Origin: Gari tellinella | Lineage: Eukaryota; Mollusca; Bivalvia; Cardiida; Psammobiidae | Assembly: GCA_922989275.2 (NCBI GenBank) | Contig: OV277864.1 | Location: 2,604,001 to 2,668,000 of the forward strand | DNA length: 64,000 nucleotides | Direction of reading: 5' to 3' | Part shown: positions 54,016 through 63,776 of the stretch, one piece after another | Position numbering within the stretch: position 1 is the stretch's first letter | Layout: the number at the start of each line of letters is the position of its first letter | Notes under the pieces: model-generated | What the model was told of the DNA's origin: nothing | The model's input: the letters and a program-made list of their open reading frames with translations, nothing else | The model's database searches: none | Program-made: the position numbers and the translations under genes

Positions 54016-54345
54016 ACAGTACTGAACCTTATTAAATAAATTGATAATCGCAAGCGAATTGCCATCGAATTGCCATGAATTACCATCGAATCGGGCGCTT
54101 CAAAATAATCCTACGCTTGAATATTTTTACGCCAAATATGAAGCGTTTGTGACAAAGATGGAACCGAAAAAATTAACGAAGGTAAATTTGCGAACATTTG
54201 TGAGATACTCCGTTCAAGAAAACTTACCTGAGGGTAAAGTTACTATTTTGAATCGCAAGCGAATTGCAAGCGAATTGCAAGCGAATCGCCATCGAATTGC
54301 AAGCGAATCGCAAAAATTGTTAATTAAATAAGGTTCAGTACTGTA
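54016..54345. mobile_element. unassigned TIR element (330 bp) with internal coding-like segment
   Basis: Ends TACAGTACTGAACCTTATT and AATAAGGTTCAGTACTGTA are perfect inverted repeats with TA at each tip, so a Tc1/mariner-like target is likely. Inside are two clusters of 11-bp units GAATTGCAAGC (54043-54085 and 54250-54313) and between them about 150 bp open in frame on the + strand, which on the minus strand contains a good donor CTCAGGTAAGT. Different from families A-H. Confidence 0.75.
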
Positions 54346-54412
54346 TGCATCCCGTAAAGTGATCGAAGTCTTAGACATACTACATGTAGAATGTGATACA
54401 TTTTTAATCTGA

Positions 54413-54650
54413 CTATACGGTCAATCCGTTATTATTTCCCGTTTTTACGCAAACGAATCAGCAATTGATTGCAATAAACTGTACAAAATATCATGTGATA
54501 AACCCATATGACGATCCATTTTATTCTGAGGCAAACAGTTTGGAGCCTGATCTAACGCCGGGTTATCCGGAGTCTGATCTGGTTCCAAACAGTTTGCAGT
54601 GTAAATATCAGTTTTAGCGAAAACGCGTTTATTGCGAACTCTACTGTAGA
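54413..54650 (-). mobile_element. family A MITE, diverged
   Basis: TATACGGTCAATCCGTTATT, hairpin GATCTAACGCCGGGTTATCC, TAAATATCAGTTTTAGCG, right end AACTCTACTGTA. Confidence 0.75.
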
Positions 54651-54709
54651 ATATTTTACCACACAGCTGATATGGCTCCAATTGCTTTGGGATATACATT
54701 CCTTTTTGA

Positions 54710-55070
54710 AGTACGTCGCTCCCTCTCGTCAACTACACCCAAATGGAGACACATAATTGTGTGCGTTGTTCGGAGGGAGTCGTTATAGGAAGGGAATTTG
54801 GTTTACATTTGCAAACAGCTTGAGTCCAGAACAGACGCCGCGTAACGCGGCGTCTGATCTGGATTCAAGCTGTTTGTCACTCGTCATTGGTTTTTGTTAT
54901 GTCAAAATGTCTTACTTTGAGAAAAATAGCAGACGACAACGCTAAGGAGACGATATTACAGCAGTACAAGCTTTAGACATAATTGTCCTGTTTCGGGAAC
55001 TGCAACAAGGGTCGTTGTACGGAGGGAGTCGTTGTTGGGAGGGCCGTTGTTGGGAGGGAGCAATGTGCAT
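54710..55070 (+). mobile_element. family B MITE, near complete, intact hairpin
   Basis: GTACGTCGCTCCCTCTCGTC, GGGAGTCGTTATAGG, apex GCCGCGTAACGCGGC, arms CAAACAGCTTGAGTCCAGA / TCTGGATTCAAGCTGTTTG, right end GTTGGGAGGGAGCAATG. Confidence 0.87.
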
Positions 55071-55221
55071 AATTGGCTTTTTCAGTAAGGTTCATTGCAA
55101 TATCTAGACATAAATACGTTAAGCAACCACTCCAACTGTCTTTGGAAATCTATACACTGCTTCACTTATTGCTCGATAAATACAAGGTTTACTGTAAAGA
55201 TTATTATATTAATGAATTTAG

Positions 55222-55507
55222 GGCCTCCGTGGCCTAGTGGTATATTCACTGTGACTTACATCACTAAGCTCCTCACCGCTGTGAGTTCGAATCCCAGTAG
55301 GGTCGTTCGGATTTTTCATGTGGGGAAGCCTTCCAGCTGGCTTGCGGGAGGTCGGTGGTTCTACTCAGTTGCCGATTTGTGCCCGAAACAGTGCATAAAG
55401 GACTTATGGGGTCTTCCTCCACCTATAATTAGCTGGACGTCGCGATATGACTGAAATACTGTTGAAAGCGACGTAAAATAAAAACAAATCAAATCAAATA
55501 ATACATG
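55222..55507 (+). mobile_element. tRNA-derived SINE with perfect 12-bp target duplication
   Basis: The tRNA-related head has an A box TGGCCTAGTGG (55230-55240) and B box AGTTCGAATCC (55284-55294), an RNA polymerase III promoter. The body includes GGGAGGTCGGTGGTTCTAC and GGGTCTTCCTCC, and the 3' domain TCGCGATATGACTGAAATAC, GAAAGCGACGTAAAATAAAA recalls SINE tails shared across molluscs. The tail is (AAATC)n-like. TAATGAATTTAG flanks it on both sides (55210-55221 and 55508-55519). Confidence 0.9.
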
Positions 55508-55585
55508 TAATGAATTTAGTATGTTAATTGTAATTTGTGTGTTGAAAGTCCTTGTTGTCTGTGATAATTTGTACCGGATGTGAAA

Positions 55586-55802
55586 TTAACCCATTCACCG
55601 CCTTACCCTGAGTACAGAAGTAGTTTGCAAACAATTTGGATCCTGATCAGACGCCGCGTCACGAGGCGTCTGATTTGGATCCAAACTGCCTATTACTCAT
55701 TTTAATATATCTTAAGTCAAAATACCAAAACTTTAAATTGCAGGAATAAAAGCAGACGACAACTGTTTAAAATTGATGACGTCATGGCGTTGTAGGGGTT
55801 AA
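55586..55802 (-). mobile_element. family E MITE, near complete
   Basis: TTAACCCATTCACCGCCTTA, apex GCCGCGTCACGAGGC, AGCAGACGACAACTG, TTGATGACGTCATGGCG, TAGGGGTTAA. Shares its right TTAA with the next element. Confidence 0.87.
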
Positions 55803-55985
55803 CCCATTCAGTGCTAGAATATTGCCTGTTTCAAATAAGTCGTCTGCTTTTATTTCTCAATTTTTTAATGTTAGATAAGATCGAAGATACATTGATATGA
55901 GTTACAATTAGCTCGGCGTCTGATCACGGCATAAAGTGTTTGCAAATGATAGTGTGCCAATGGCATGGCGGTACATGTGTTAATT
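55799..55985 (+). mobile_element. family E/F MITE adjoining the previous one
   Basis: TTAACCCATTCAGTGCTAGA, AAGTCGTCTGCTTTTATTTC, GCTCGGCGTCTGATCACGGC (right arm only), GGCGGTACATGTGTTAA. Confidence 0.75.
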
Positions 55986-56048
55986 AGTTTACTGTTATAA
56001 TATATATGTGACCAATACAAGTGTTAAACAAAATCCAATTTTCATTTT

Positions 56049-56282
56049 TACCCTTTCAGTGCCAAATAAATCGTGAGCGTTTTGCCCGCTCACCGCCAAA
56101 CTGTCGTGACCTTCCATATTATTGTCTGAAATATCATTTCAGAGTTAGATTTATGGTAGTTTCGACATCATATGTGTCGAAACCCGTGTCAAACAGTTAG
56201 GATTTGGTCAAGTCACATCTGAACTGGATCCATACTGTTTACAAAGTCGACTTGATGCGTCCTCGGTGATAAAAGGGTTAAG
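56049..56282 (+). mobile_element. family F MITE
   Basis: TACCCTTTCAGTGCC, TCACCGCCAAACTGTCGTG, ATTATTGTCTGAAATATC, CAAACAGTTAGGATTTGG, GGATCCATACTGTTTAC, GGTGATAAAAGGGTTAA. Confidence 0.75.
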
Positions 56283-56313
56283 CTTATATGACCAAAGGAC
56301 AAATGAGATTTTT

Positions 56314-56420
56314 ACAGTGGAGAAACGTTTTTTTTCCCCAAAAACGCATTTATGCTAACTTCCTGTTTTGCTTTACAGTTTTGAGCCAGGTCAGACTGTT
56401 TGCAACTTTTAAAACTATTT
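56314..56420 (+). mobile_element. family A left fragment
   Basis: TTACAGTGGAGAAACG, CAAAAACGCATTTATGC, AGTTTTGAGCCAGGTCAGAC, then TGTTTGCAAC. Confidence 0.72.
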
Positions 56421-57196
56421 AATTCTTTGAAACATTGTGTATCTATTTTATTGTTATGGCCTCTAAATATTATTTCGTTGTAACGAGACGGATGACTGTG
56501 TCACAGTACATGTACCTCACAGATGCTCCTAAAGCTGTTATTGACACTAAAATGCAGTTTGTTGCTATATACAGACCTTAGAAAATGGAACGCGACACTC
56601 ACCATCCTAATACTCAACCAAGACCACAATGACCTGAAAACCATATAGTTAGTGACACTGTGTCATCCCATGATATACACATATATTAAATTTGGTGTCC
56701 CTTGCTGGTGATGTATAAGACAGTTTTCCGGACAAGTTTCTTCTATAAATGATGTCAAAGGTCAAGGTCAATGTAACCTGAAAATGATACAAGACACAAC
56801 ACCATCCCAAGATGTACTAACAGCCTAGCTGATGTGGTAAAGGAACTAATATAATACATGCATGCCAAAGGGAACACAGTGCAATCACTACGTATATGCG
56901 CCCAGTGGTAGGCGTCTGGACGTAACAATAAAGTAAAGTCTTCTTCACTGAATGTTTAAACCGAAACAGGCCTGTTTGATGGTGTTGCCCTTTCAAGCAA
57001 ACTAAAATATCAAATTACGCTGCAGTTGCCATGTCAAATGTGACAGAAAACAGACTCAGAATCTATCAAATCTTCAGAACTATAATTTTAGGCATCATTT
57101 AATCAGTTTAAATCATTGTCATGCCCTATTTTGCTCAGATATTTTTAAACGATACTTCTGGGACCAAGCATTATTGTTAAAGTCAGCTGCATGTAC
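56421..57196. other. unassigned sequence with AAGGTCAAGGTCA
   Basis: Contains TGTCAAAGGTCAAGGTCAAT near 56752-56771; a related AAAGGTCAATCTCAAGGTCA lies near 29379. No coding signal. Confidence 0.4.
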
Positions 57197-57468
57197 TACA
57201 GTGGAGAATACGTTATTTTCCATTTAACTCTATCACTGCCAATGACCTAAAAATACGACTTTAAAAACAGTATGGATCCTGATCAGACGCTGCGTAACGC
57301 GGCGTCTGATCAGGGTCCATACTGTTAGACACTCGTATCGATATTTGCATCAGTCAAAAAGCCCTAAATCCGACTTGAAACTATTGCAGACGACACTATC
57401 AATGCATACGATACTATGAAGGTGAGACATTTAAAGCAGACGATAAAATATGGCAGTAAAAGAGTTAA
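57197..57468. mobile_element. family A end fused to a family F element
   Basis: TACAGTGGAGAATACGTTAT at 57197 runs after TTTCC into TTAACTCTATCACTGCC (57234), hairpin 57265-57332 with arms GTATGGATCCTGATCAGA / TCTGATCAGGGTCCATAC, right end GGCAGTAAAAGAGTTAA. Confidence 0.75.
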
Positions 57469-57794
57469 ACGAAACTAATCGCAAATCATTGTAGAACATG
57501 AAGATTTTAAGATATTAAAACGATCAAACGTTTTAATGGGTTGGGAAAACATCGAACTCACACTCTACCAAGCGACCTATCTAATGATAAATGCGTTTTG
57601 TTGCTGTTAGATGTACATTAGATGCAGTGCTTGTAAACACTGTTACAGAGCTGTCGTAAGTTGATAAAGAAAACCATAATATTTCAAAATTTTCAATTTC
57701 TCATGCGCGATTTTCCGAATTATACCTTTAACCCATAGTCTGTTTCTAGTTTTTCCGAAGCTTTCAGAAAAATCCGGAAAATGGCAGCTCTGCT

Positions 57795-57953
57795 TTAATG
57801 AAGCCAAAGGCGCGTTTGCCAACAGTTTGAATCCTGGATCCAAATTGTTGACACTTGTTTCAAAATTTCTTCAATCATACTGTCTTAAATCTAATTTGAC
57901 ATTGCAGACAACTAAATTGAAGCAGATGACAACATGGCGGTGAAGGGATAAAA
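57795..57953 (-). mobile_element. family F MITE, hairpin collapsed
   Basis: GCCAACAGTTTGAATCCTGG, ATCCAAATTGTTGACAC, TCAATCATACTGTCTTAAA, GCAGATGACAACATGGC, GGTGAAGGGATAA. Confidence 0.68.
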
Positions 57954-57992
57954 TACTCACGAATCAATTGACTGTGAAAGGGTAGATGCAGT

Positions 57993-58243
57993 TACAGTGG
58001 AGAAAACGTTATTCTTTCCCGTTTAAACGCAATTGAAACGCAAACGCATCACAATAAAAAGTAGAAAAAGACAATATTTCGACAATTCTGGCTATTCATG
58101 TTACTGTGAGTGGCAAACAGTTTGGAGCCTGATCAGACGCCGGGTTTCCCGGCGTCTGATCTGGCTCCAAACCGTTTGCAAAAAGAAATAATAGTTTGAG
58201 CGTAAACGCGTTTATTGGGAAAGAATAACGTTTTCTCCACTCC
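57993..58243 (-). mobile_element. family A MITE, near complete
   Basis: TACAGTGGAGAAAACGTTAT to GTTTTCTCCACTCCA; hairpin apex GACGCCGGGTTTCCCGGCGT. Confidence 0.9.
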
Positions 58244-58457
58244 ATGCTTAATGCTAAAAGAAGTAAAGCAGGAAGCTGAGCTGTCGTTCCCGGGGTAGTA
58301 TTACATGTAAGAAGAAAACTTTACCATGGCAACGACTACGAAATTAAAAACAGAGTGTTGCATTCAGGCCACTTCGTGTATTTGCATTTGTCTAATTCAA
58401 ACGTAGTTTGAAATAATTGATAAAACCTTTTTTACATAATTATGTAGAAAACCCCCA

Positions 58458-58690
58458 TTACCATGCACATTGGCAATTTTTTTATGCATTATACTTTTTC
58501 TGTTAAAAAGAAACTGAATAGTAATGAAATCGAATGTAGAAAACTAATTTTGATATCAGTGACAACCAGTTTGGATTTAGATCAGACGCCTGGTTACCCG
58601 GTGTCTAATTTGGCTCACAACGGTTTGCAATGGATAATTATTGTTTTAACACAAACTTGTGTATTGGAACATATAACGTTTGCGGCGCTA
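58458..58690 (-). mobile_element. family A relic
   Basis: Hairpin CCAGTTTGGATTTAGATC, GACGCCTGGTTACCCGG, CAACGGTTTGCAATGG, then TGTTTTAACACAAACTTG; ends lost. Confidence 0.62.
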
Positions 58691-58836
58691 TACCCAACTA
58701 TTCTTTGGTCACAAAACTAGGGTTAAATGATTTCGTTATTACTTTTAGGTTTATGTAAAGAGCATCAATACTCGAAGACACTGTTGTAGCTAATTTTAGT
58801 TTAGCCAGTGAGCAAAGCGTGCAGATCCTTGTCATA

Positions 58837-59055
58837 ATATAGTTGAGAAGACGTTATTCTTTTCCAATGTTTATTTCAAATGCAAACATTTACGAATCGG
58901 ATCAGATGCCGGATAACCCGGCGTCTGATAAGGCTCGAAACACTTTGCTACTCAGATTAAAATAATTTTGGAGCAGTTTCAAAAAATTGTTGTTTTAAGA
59001 TATCGCGTTAGCATTTCGTTTGCATGTAAACGGGAAAAATAACGTTTCAACCGTA
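58837..59055 (+). mobile_element. family A MITE, left flank shortened
   Basis: TATAGTTGAGAAGACGTTAT, AACATTTACGAATCGGATC, GATGCCGGATAACCCGGC, ATGTAAACGGGAAAAATAAC, CAACCGTAG. Confidence 0.75.
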
Positions 59056-59098
59056 GCTCCAATATGAATGATTAAATATGGGTATCCACTATTTAAGA

Positions 59099-59270
59099 AA
59101 TAATAGATTCATACCAGTGTTTTATCGTGCAATCGAACACTGGTAGGAGTTGAGATGCGTAGTAGTTTAATCACCAGGCCTTTAGGCCGAGTGGTTTAAT
59201 TACAAGCAGCTCAACGACTACCCGTGTTCGATTGTTAGATAAAACACTGGTATGAATTTATTATTTCGAT
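59099..59270. repeat. unassigned 172-bp near-palindrome
   Basis: Left arm AATAATAGATTCATACCAGT, GTTTTATC, CAATCGAACAC; right arm GTGTTCGATTG, GATAAAAC, ACTGGTATGAATTTATTATT; centre ACCAGGCCTTTAGGCCGAGT. Not families A-H. Confidence 0.82.
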
Positions 59271-59580
59271 TCTAACACATGGTTTTACCTTAATTTGCAC
59301 CGAAGCAACGGCGCTACATTTCTTTGCGTACGCATTTTCGAAGCAGTATGACGTCACGTTAACTAGTACGTTTTAAATAGCGCGTGAGTGTTTTATTGAA
59401 CATTCAAACACTGAAACGTTCGTTCTTTGTTTATATATGGCGTGCGCGAAGTGTGTCCTGCGGACTCGTTTTTTAACCAGATAACAACCCATTCTCGTGA
59501 TATATTTTACATATCAATCCAAAGAAATTGATTATCCTCTATATTGTTCAGTCTAACCCATTAACACCTGAAACTTCATA

Positions 59581-59804
59581 TACAGTGGAGAAGACGTTAT
59601 TATTTCCCAATTCAACGCAAACTAAACGCAAACGCAGAAAAATGCAATAAAATGTAGTAAATAACAATTTTTTGACAGCTCTGACTATTTATTTTAATCT
59701 GAGTGGTGACCCGGCGTCTGATCTGGCTCCAAACTGTTTGTCACGGAAATAAATGTTTAAGTGTAAACACGTTTATTGGGAAAGAATAACGTATTCCCCT
59801 CTGT
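59581..59804 (-). mobile_element. family A MITE, left hairpin arm deleted
   Basis: TACAGTGGAGAAGACGTTAT; TCTGAGTGG runs directly into TGACCCGGCGTCTGATCTGG, so the left arm and apex are gone; right end TATTCCCCTCTGTG. Confidence 0.83.
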
Positions 59805-59875
59805 GTACTATCTCAGTTTCCAATACTGCTAAGTCCTTTTTTGAATATTTAGGTGTTTGTTTTGCTTCAAAATAT

Positions 59876-59943
59876 TGCAAAATGCAGACTCTGGTAAGAG
59901 GGCTTTAACAGGATCCGTCTTATCAGTGTTTACACTGTTTGCA
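59876..59943. repeat. degenerate type H hairpin
   Basis: AAAATGCAGACTCTGGTAAG, AGGGCTTTAACAGGATCC, TCAGTGTTTACACTGTTTGC. The 59944-60496 stretch after it is unassigned. Confidence 0.6.
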
Positions 59944-60496
59944 TTGGACAAATGTACTTTTAACAAGTACAGTGTTCATAAAAGAAGCAAATACGTAGCA
60001 GTAAGGATCAATGAGTTATTGAGTAACATACATTGTTGACGATTATCGATGCTTATAGTATAATATTATTCGAGGAACAAATTAAACGCAAACCTCTGAT
60101 ATCTTGTGTTCTCTTTTCTTCTCTTCCCGTCAAATGTCCTACCAATTACAGTTACATGTAATCTTACATTGTCCTGTTTCATGCCAAGTTGTCTTCTCCA
60201 AATACAATGTAGTACAGTCTGTGGAATCAGCCCATAATCAATTTGAAGCTTTTAAAACTGAAGAAAGGTTGAATATGAGTGCCAAAACGTTTTGATAAAG
60301 ATTAGACGCCGCATTTGAGAGAGAAAAAACCCGTTTGTACAAGCTTGCCAAGTCGCATTCGCTTGATAGAGGTTAAGAGACTACTATTAGAGTATACTGA
60401 TAATATCTGAAAATGAATGAGTGTTTATTGGAGGATAAAGGTAAAGCAGAAAGCCTCTATACAAGGCATGTTTATTCTGTATTAAGCAACAGCCTG

Positions 60497-61708
60497 TACA
60501 GTGGAGAAAACGTTATTCTTCCCAAATAAACGCGTTTACGTTAAAACTATTATTTCCATTGCAAACAGTTTCGAGCCAGATCAGACGCCGGGTAACCCGG
60601 CGTCTGATCAGGCTCCAAATTGTTTGTCATTCAAATAAAAATAGATTGAGACAAGAAATATCTTTAAAAAAGATATTCGGCGGAATGAGTGGTTGAACTA
60701 AGGCTATATAGATGGGTGTGCAAAATTGAATTAAATTGAGGTTTTCAAAGAATATATATCTTGGATTGAAAAGCAAAAAATACAAGTATTCAATTGAAAC
60801 AGTAACTTTTATTTAAAATGCAAAACTATCATGTACAGAAATGCAAAACAAAACAATAGTTTAACTCATATCCTAGCTACTGGTAGGAGATCCTCACATT
60901 AATCTATTGTTCCATTCATAGAGTTTCTTGAAACAAACTATAGCATACACAACAATCTACTGTACTTCACTCTTGTAAATAATGATGAAACAACACAATT
61001 GTGTTTAACTCACTTGAGGCTATTCATATATAACATATTGCTTTTAATGTATGGCAAATGTGTACAAATAGTTAACAATTAAAACAAATTGGTTGTAAAC
61101 AATTACGAAACACCTAGCTTCCTCTGTATATCTATAAATAGATTTCAGATCATATCTTAAAATAGAAGCATAATTTTGTCAACAGTGGAAACTCATCAGA
61201 CCAGTGTAGTAAACAGCCAGCCTGTATCTCTAAATTTTACACCCACAGTCCACATCATGTAAAACTGTAATGGGACATAAACCAGCCTACAGGGCTCCAG
61301 ATAAGAGTGAGTAAACTAAACAAATCACTTTTTTCACCTCTTTTAGCACCAAACCCTATGGTATTACCGCTCATTTTGATTGTCTTGAAGAGACAATTCA
61401 TATGTATAGTGACACCACAGGGTTTAATGCACAAATACAGATTTTAAGTTTTGAAACAATTCCCTTATCTGGAGCCCTGGCTACTATCCAATCAGACTAT
61501 TCAGTTTCAACAGGTGCTCTTAATTCTAAATTTCTGATCAAATATTATTGGTTGAAATGTGTGGCCAAATATAAAGTGTGTCTAAATAGAAAACAGTCAG
61601 CTCCGCCGAAAAAATGTCAAAAAAATGTTATTTTCTACATTTCAGTGTTTTGCGTTTGCGTTTCGTTTGCGTTTAAACGGGAAAGGATATCGTTTTCTCC
61701 ACTGTATT
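60497..61708 (+). mobile_element. family A MITE split by a ~0.95 kb insertion
   Basis: Left half 60497-60650 (TACAGTGGAGAAAACGTTAT, full hairpin) and right half 61613-61708 (TGTCAAAAAAATGTTATTTT, GTTTGCGTTTAAACGGG, TTTTCTCCACTGTA) are both in + orientation and complement each other. Confidence 0.75.
60651..61612. mobile_element. sequence inserted into a family A MITE
   Basis: Near its edges TTCGGCGGA (60676) and its reverse complement TCCGCCGAA (61599-61607) may be short terminal inverted repeats. No transposase frame. A 61347-61432 hairpin (CAAACCCTATGGTATTAC / GTGACACCACAGGGTTTAAT arms) is inside. Confidence 0.45.
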
Positions 61709-62160
61709 TCAGATTTCACAATGGTCTTCTGGTACATGTAGGCTGTGGCTTAATACAAATTTGACACTTTATTTTCATTTTAAGTGAAACTATGTTACAT
61801 TACAATCAAATATATGAGGCGACAGAGTTTTGAGAAAGTTGACGAGTACTTTGAATAGGAGCGGCTCACAAAACTCTTAGTCTGATCAGTCGCAAAGGTA
61901 CTCTGGTGATCTGGATCCATACTGTTGCAAATGACATGCAGTAATTGATTGAGCATATTAGCAATTATTCCCCACTGCCGTTGTTGATAGTAAACGTTAT
62001 ACCCCGACATGTTAAACATGTATCTTACATAAGCTTTTATCGTCCACAGACAAACTTGCCAGTGAATGATTAACATCGGTTTTCATGCCGACATACCTGT
62101 AGGAATATAATTAACCCTTTCAACCCTACAACCCTCTGTAGAGATTACTGATTACATATG
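61709..62160. other. weak hairpin relic only
   Basis: TCTTAGTCTGATCAGTCGC and GTGATCTGGATCCATACTG (61875-61925) resemble worn type 1 arms; otherwise unassigned. Confidence 0.35.
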
Positions 62161-62227
62161 CAAACAGTGTATACACTGATCAGAGGGCTCCTATAGGAGT
62201 CCTCTGATCAGAGTCTACACTGTTTGG
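62161..62227. repeat. type H solo hairpin
   Basis: GCAAACAGTGTATACACTGA, apex GAGGGCTCCTATAGGAGTCC, right arm TCAGAGTCTACACTGTTTG. Confidence 0.86.
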
Positions 62228-62499
62228 CATGTTCACTGGTTTTGTTGTCAAACCAAAATGTAACAGTAGAATGGTTCAAAATACCTACACTCGAAGACTC
62301 CAAAAGGATTATATTTACCTTCGCCCCATTCAATGCCATTGAAAAACTTTTGTTTAGTGTAAGCTGAGTGAATATGGCAAAACGAGATTTCCGGATGACC
62401 TCTACGTTTTCTGAAGTGTTATTTAGCATATATTTATTCTTTTCAATACTGGTTAAACATAGTATTAAAGTAAACATATTTTTAAGTTATTGCGTACAC

Positions 62500-62640
62500 A
62501 TCACTCCATAGTCTGTCTCTAGTTATACTATCTGCTAGTATATAGGAATTACTTTTATGTTGCATATTCATGATTTTATCAAGATAAATTATATTTTTAG
62601 TGGTGGTGTATATACGGAGTAATGGGTTAAAGTCCTTTAG
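62500..62640 (+). mobile_element. family D relic
   Basis: ACTCCATAGTCTGTCTCTAG, TATCTGCTAGTATATAGGAA, TGCATATTCATGATTTTATC, GGAGTAATGGGTTAA. Another right end (GCGCTTCTATAGGGGAAAAG, GTTAA) lies at 62787-62814. Confidence 0.6.
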
Positions 62641-62814
62641 GACTTTTCAGATTTACTTTAAGTCTGTTTTATCACTCGCTTGTCAGGAGGCAGGAAAAGG
62701 TTGCTACATGTATGTCTCTTTAATAGGACACGGTCATGGCAATAGCGGGTAGAATATCTCTATTAGAAATACGAAAATGCGGCTAGAAGCGCTTCTATAG
62801 GGGAAAAGGTTAAC

Positions 62815-63340
62815 ATATGATTTTTCGGTTGATACAGACAAGTTTATAATTGGACGAAGGTCAAACTCTATCATTTCGTATGCCTGGTTAGTATCTAAAC
62901 TTACAGATAAAAATCATCTAGCGAATTGCAGACAGTTAAGCTCATACCATTATTTGGTGCCATATACATTATATTCTTAATATTACAGTCAGCCTTAGTG
63001 TTATGCGTAAATTGAAATTTAGGCAATATGTATAATACACACAAGAGCTCAAAACGGAATGTTAACACTAGATGCAGACAAAAATGGTGTACGTTTTTAT
63101 ATTGCATAAATGGTGTCACATATTTAACAAAACACTGTATTAAGCGATATTTAAGCTTCATCTTTGTTCAGCAAGCGTTTACATGTACAATGTAGTCTTC
63201 ATCTTAAAACATCCTCCATTTCGGAGATCAAGGCCATGATAAGATATCAGTTAATGCGCTTGTTTGGTCCCTTTTCCTGCTTGTTTGCTCGTAAATTGAA
63301 CAAATTTAAGTATCTTGCCCATTAATGGGGACATTGGAAA
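62815..63340. other. no confident feature
   Basis: Nothing recognised. Confidence 0.4.
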
Positions 63341-63403
63341 ACAGTGTAGACACTGGTGAGACGCCGCGTGACGTATCATCGCACCAGAGTCTGCACTATT
63401 TGA
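63341..63403. repeat. type G hairpin, worn right arm
   Basis: AAAACAGTGTAGACACTGG, TGAGACGCCGCGTGACG, CACCAGAGTCTGCACTATTTG. Confidence 0.65.
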
Positions 63404-63576
63404 TACTGTATATGAAATGTTTTGCTGTAAGAGAAAACTATAAATTGTCCTGAAATCACCCGTGTTATCTATTATAAAATTTTCCTAAAAGCACAAAGGG
63501 ATAGTTTTTTGCAATATTCATGTACATGTATACAATTCGTTGCAACAATCTGGACTGCACAAATATTCTGTCTGTG

Positions 63577-63645
63577 ATGGGATGGGATGAGTTGGGTTTT
63601 ACGGCACTGCGACACAACATACGTCATATTGTCATGCTATCTATA
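63577..63645 (-). mobile_element. possible SINE 3' end fragment
   Basis: On the minus strand: CAATATGACGTATGTTGTGT, CGCAGTGCCGTAAAACCC, AACTC. This resembles the 3' domain of mollusc tRNA SINEs (ATATGAC, then GTGTCG..GCG(A)CG.TAAA.CC). Head absent. Confidence 0.4.
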
Positions 63646-63776
63646 CTTTTTTTACAATTTAAAACGAAGGTATAATATATATCATAAGAAGTGCAAACTT
63701 TATATAGAAGTTATGAATATAACTTTTTTATTACGATGAGAAAAAAATTGTTCCTTTTTGTCAGAGTTGGTATAGG

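Noticed and set aside
55222..55294. Possible tRNA gene
   Set aside because: A and B boxes are present, but the body, tail and target duplication show a SINE; no proper acceptor stem or cloverleaf was evident.
55095..55454. 119-residue open frame
   Set aside because: Overlaps the SINE, whose tRNA head and tail explain the sequence.
61402..61764. 120-residue open frame
   Set aside because: Spans the end of an insertion and the right half of a MITE, so it cannot be a conserved gene.
1766..63403. Hairpins as bacterial-type terminators
   Set aside because: No poly-T tracts, wrong kingdom, and they are central parts of MITEs.
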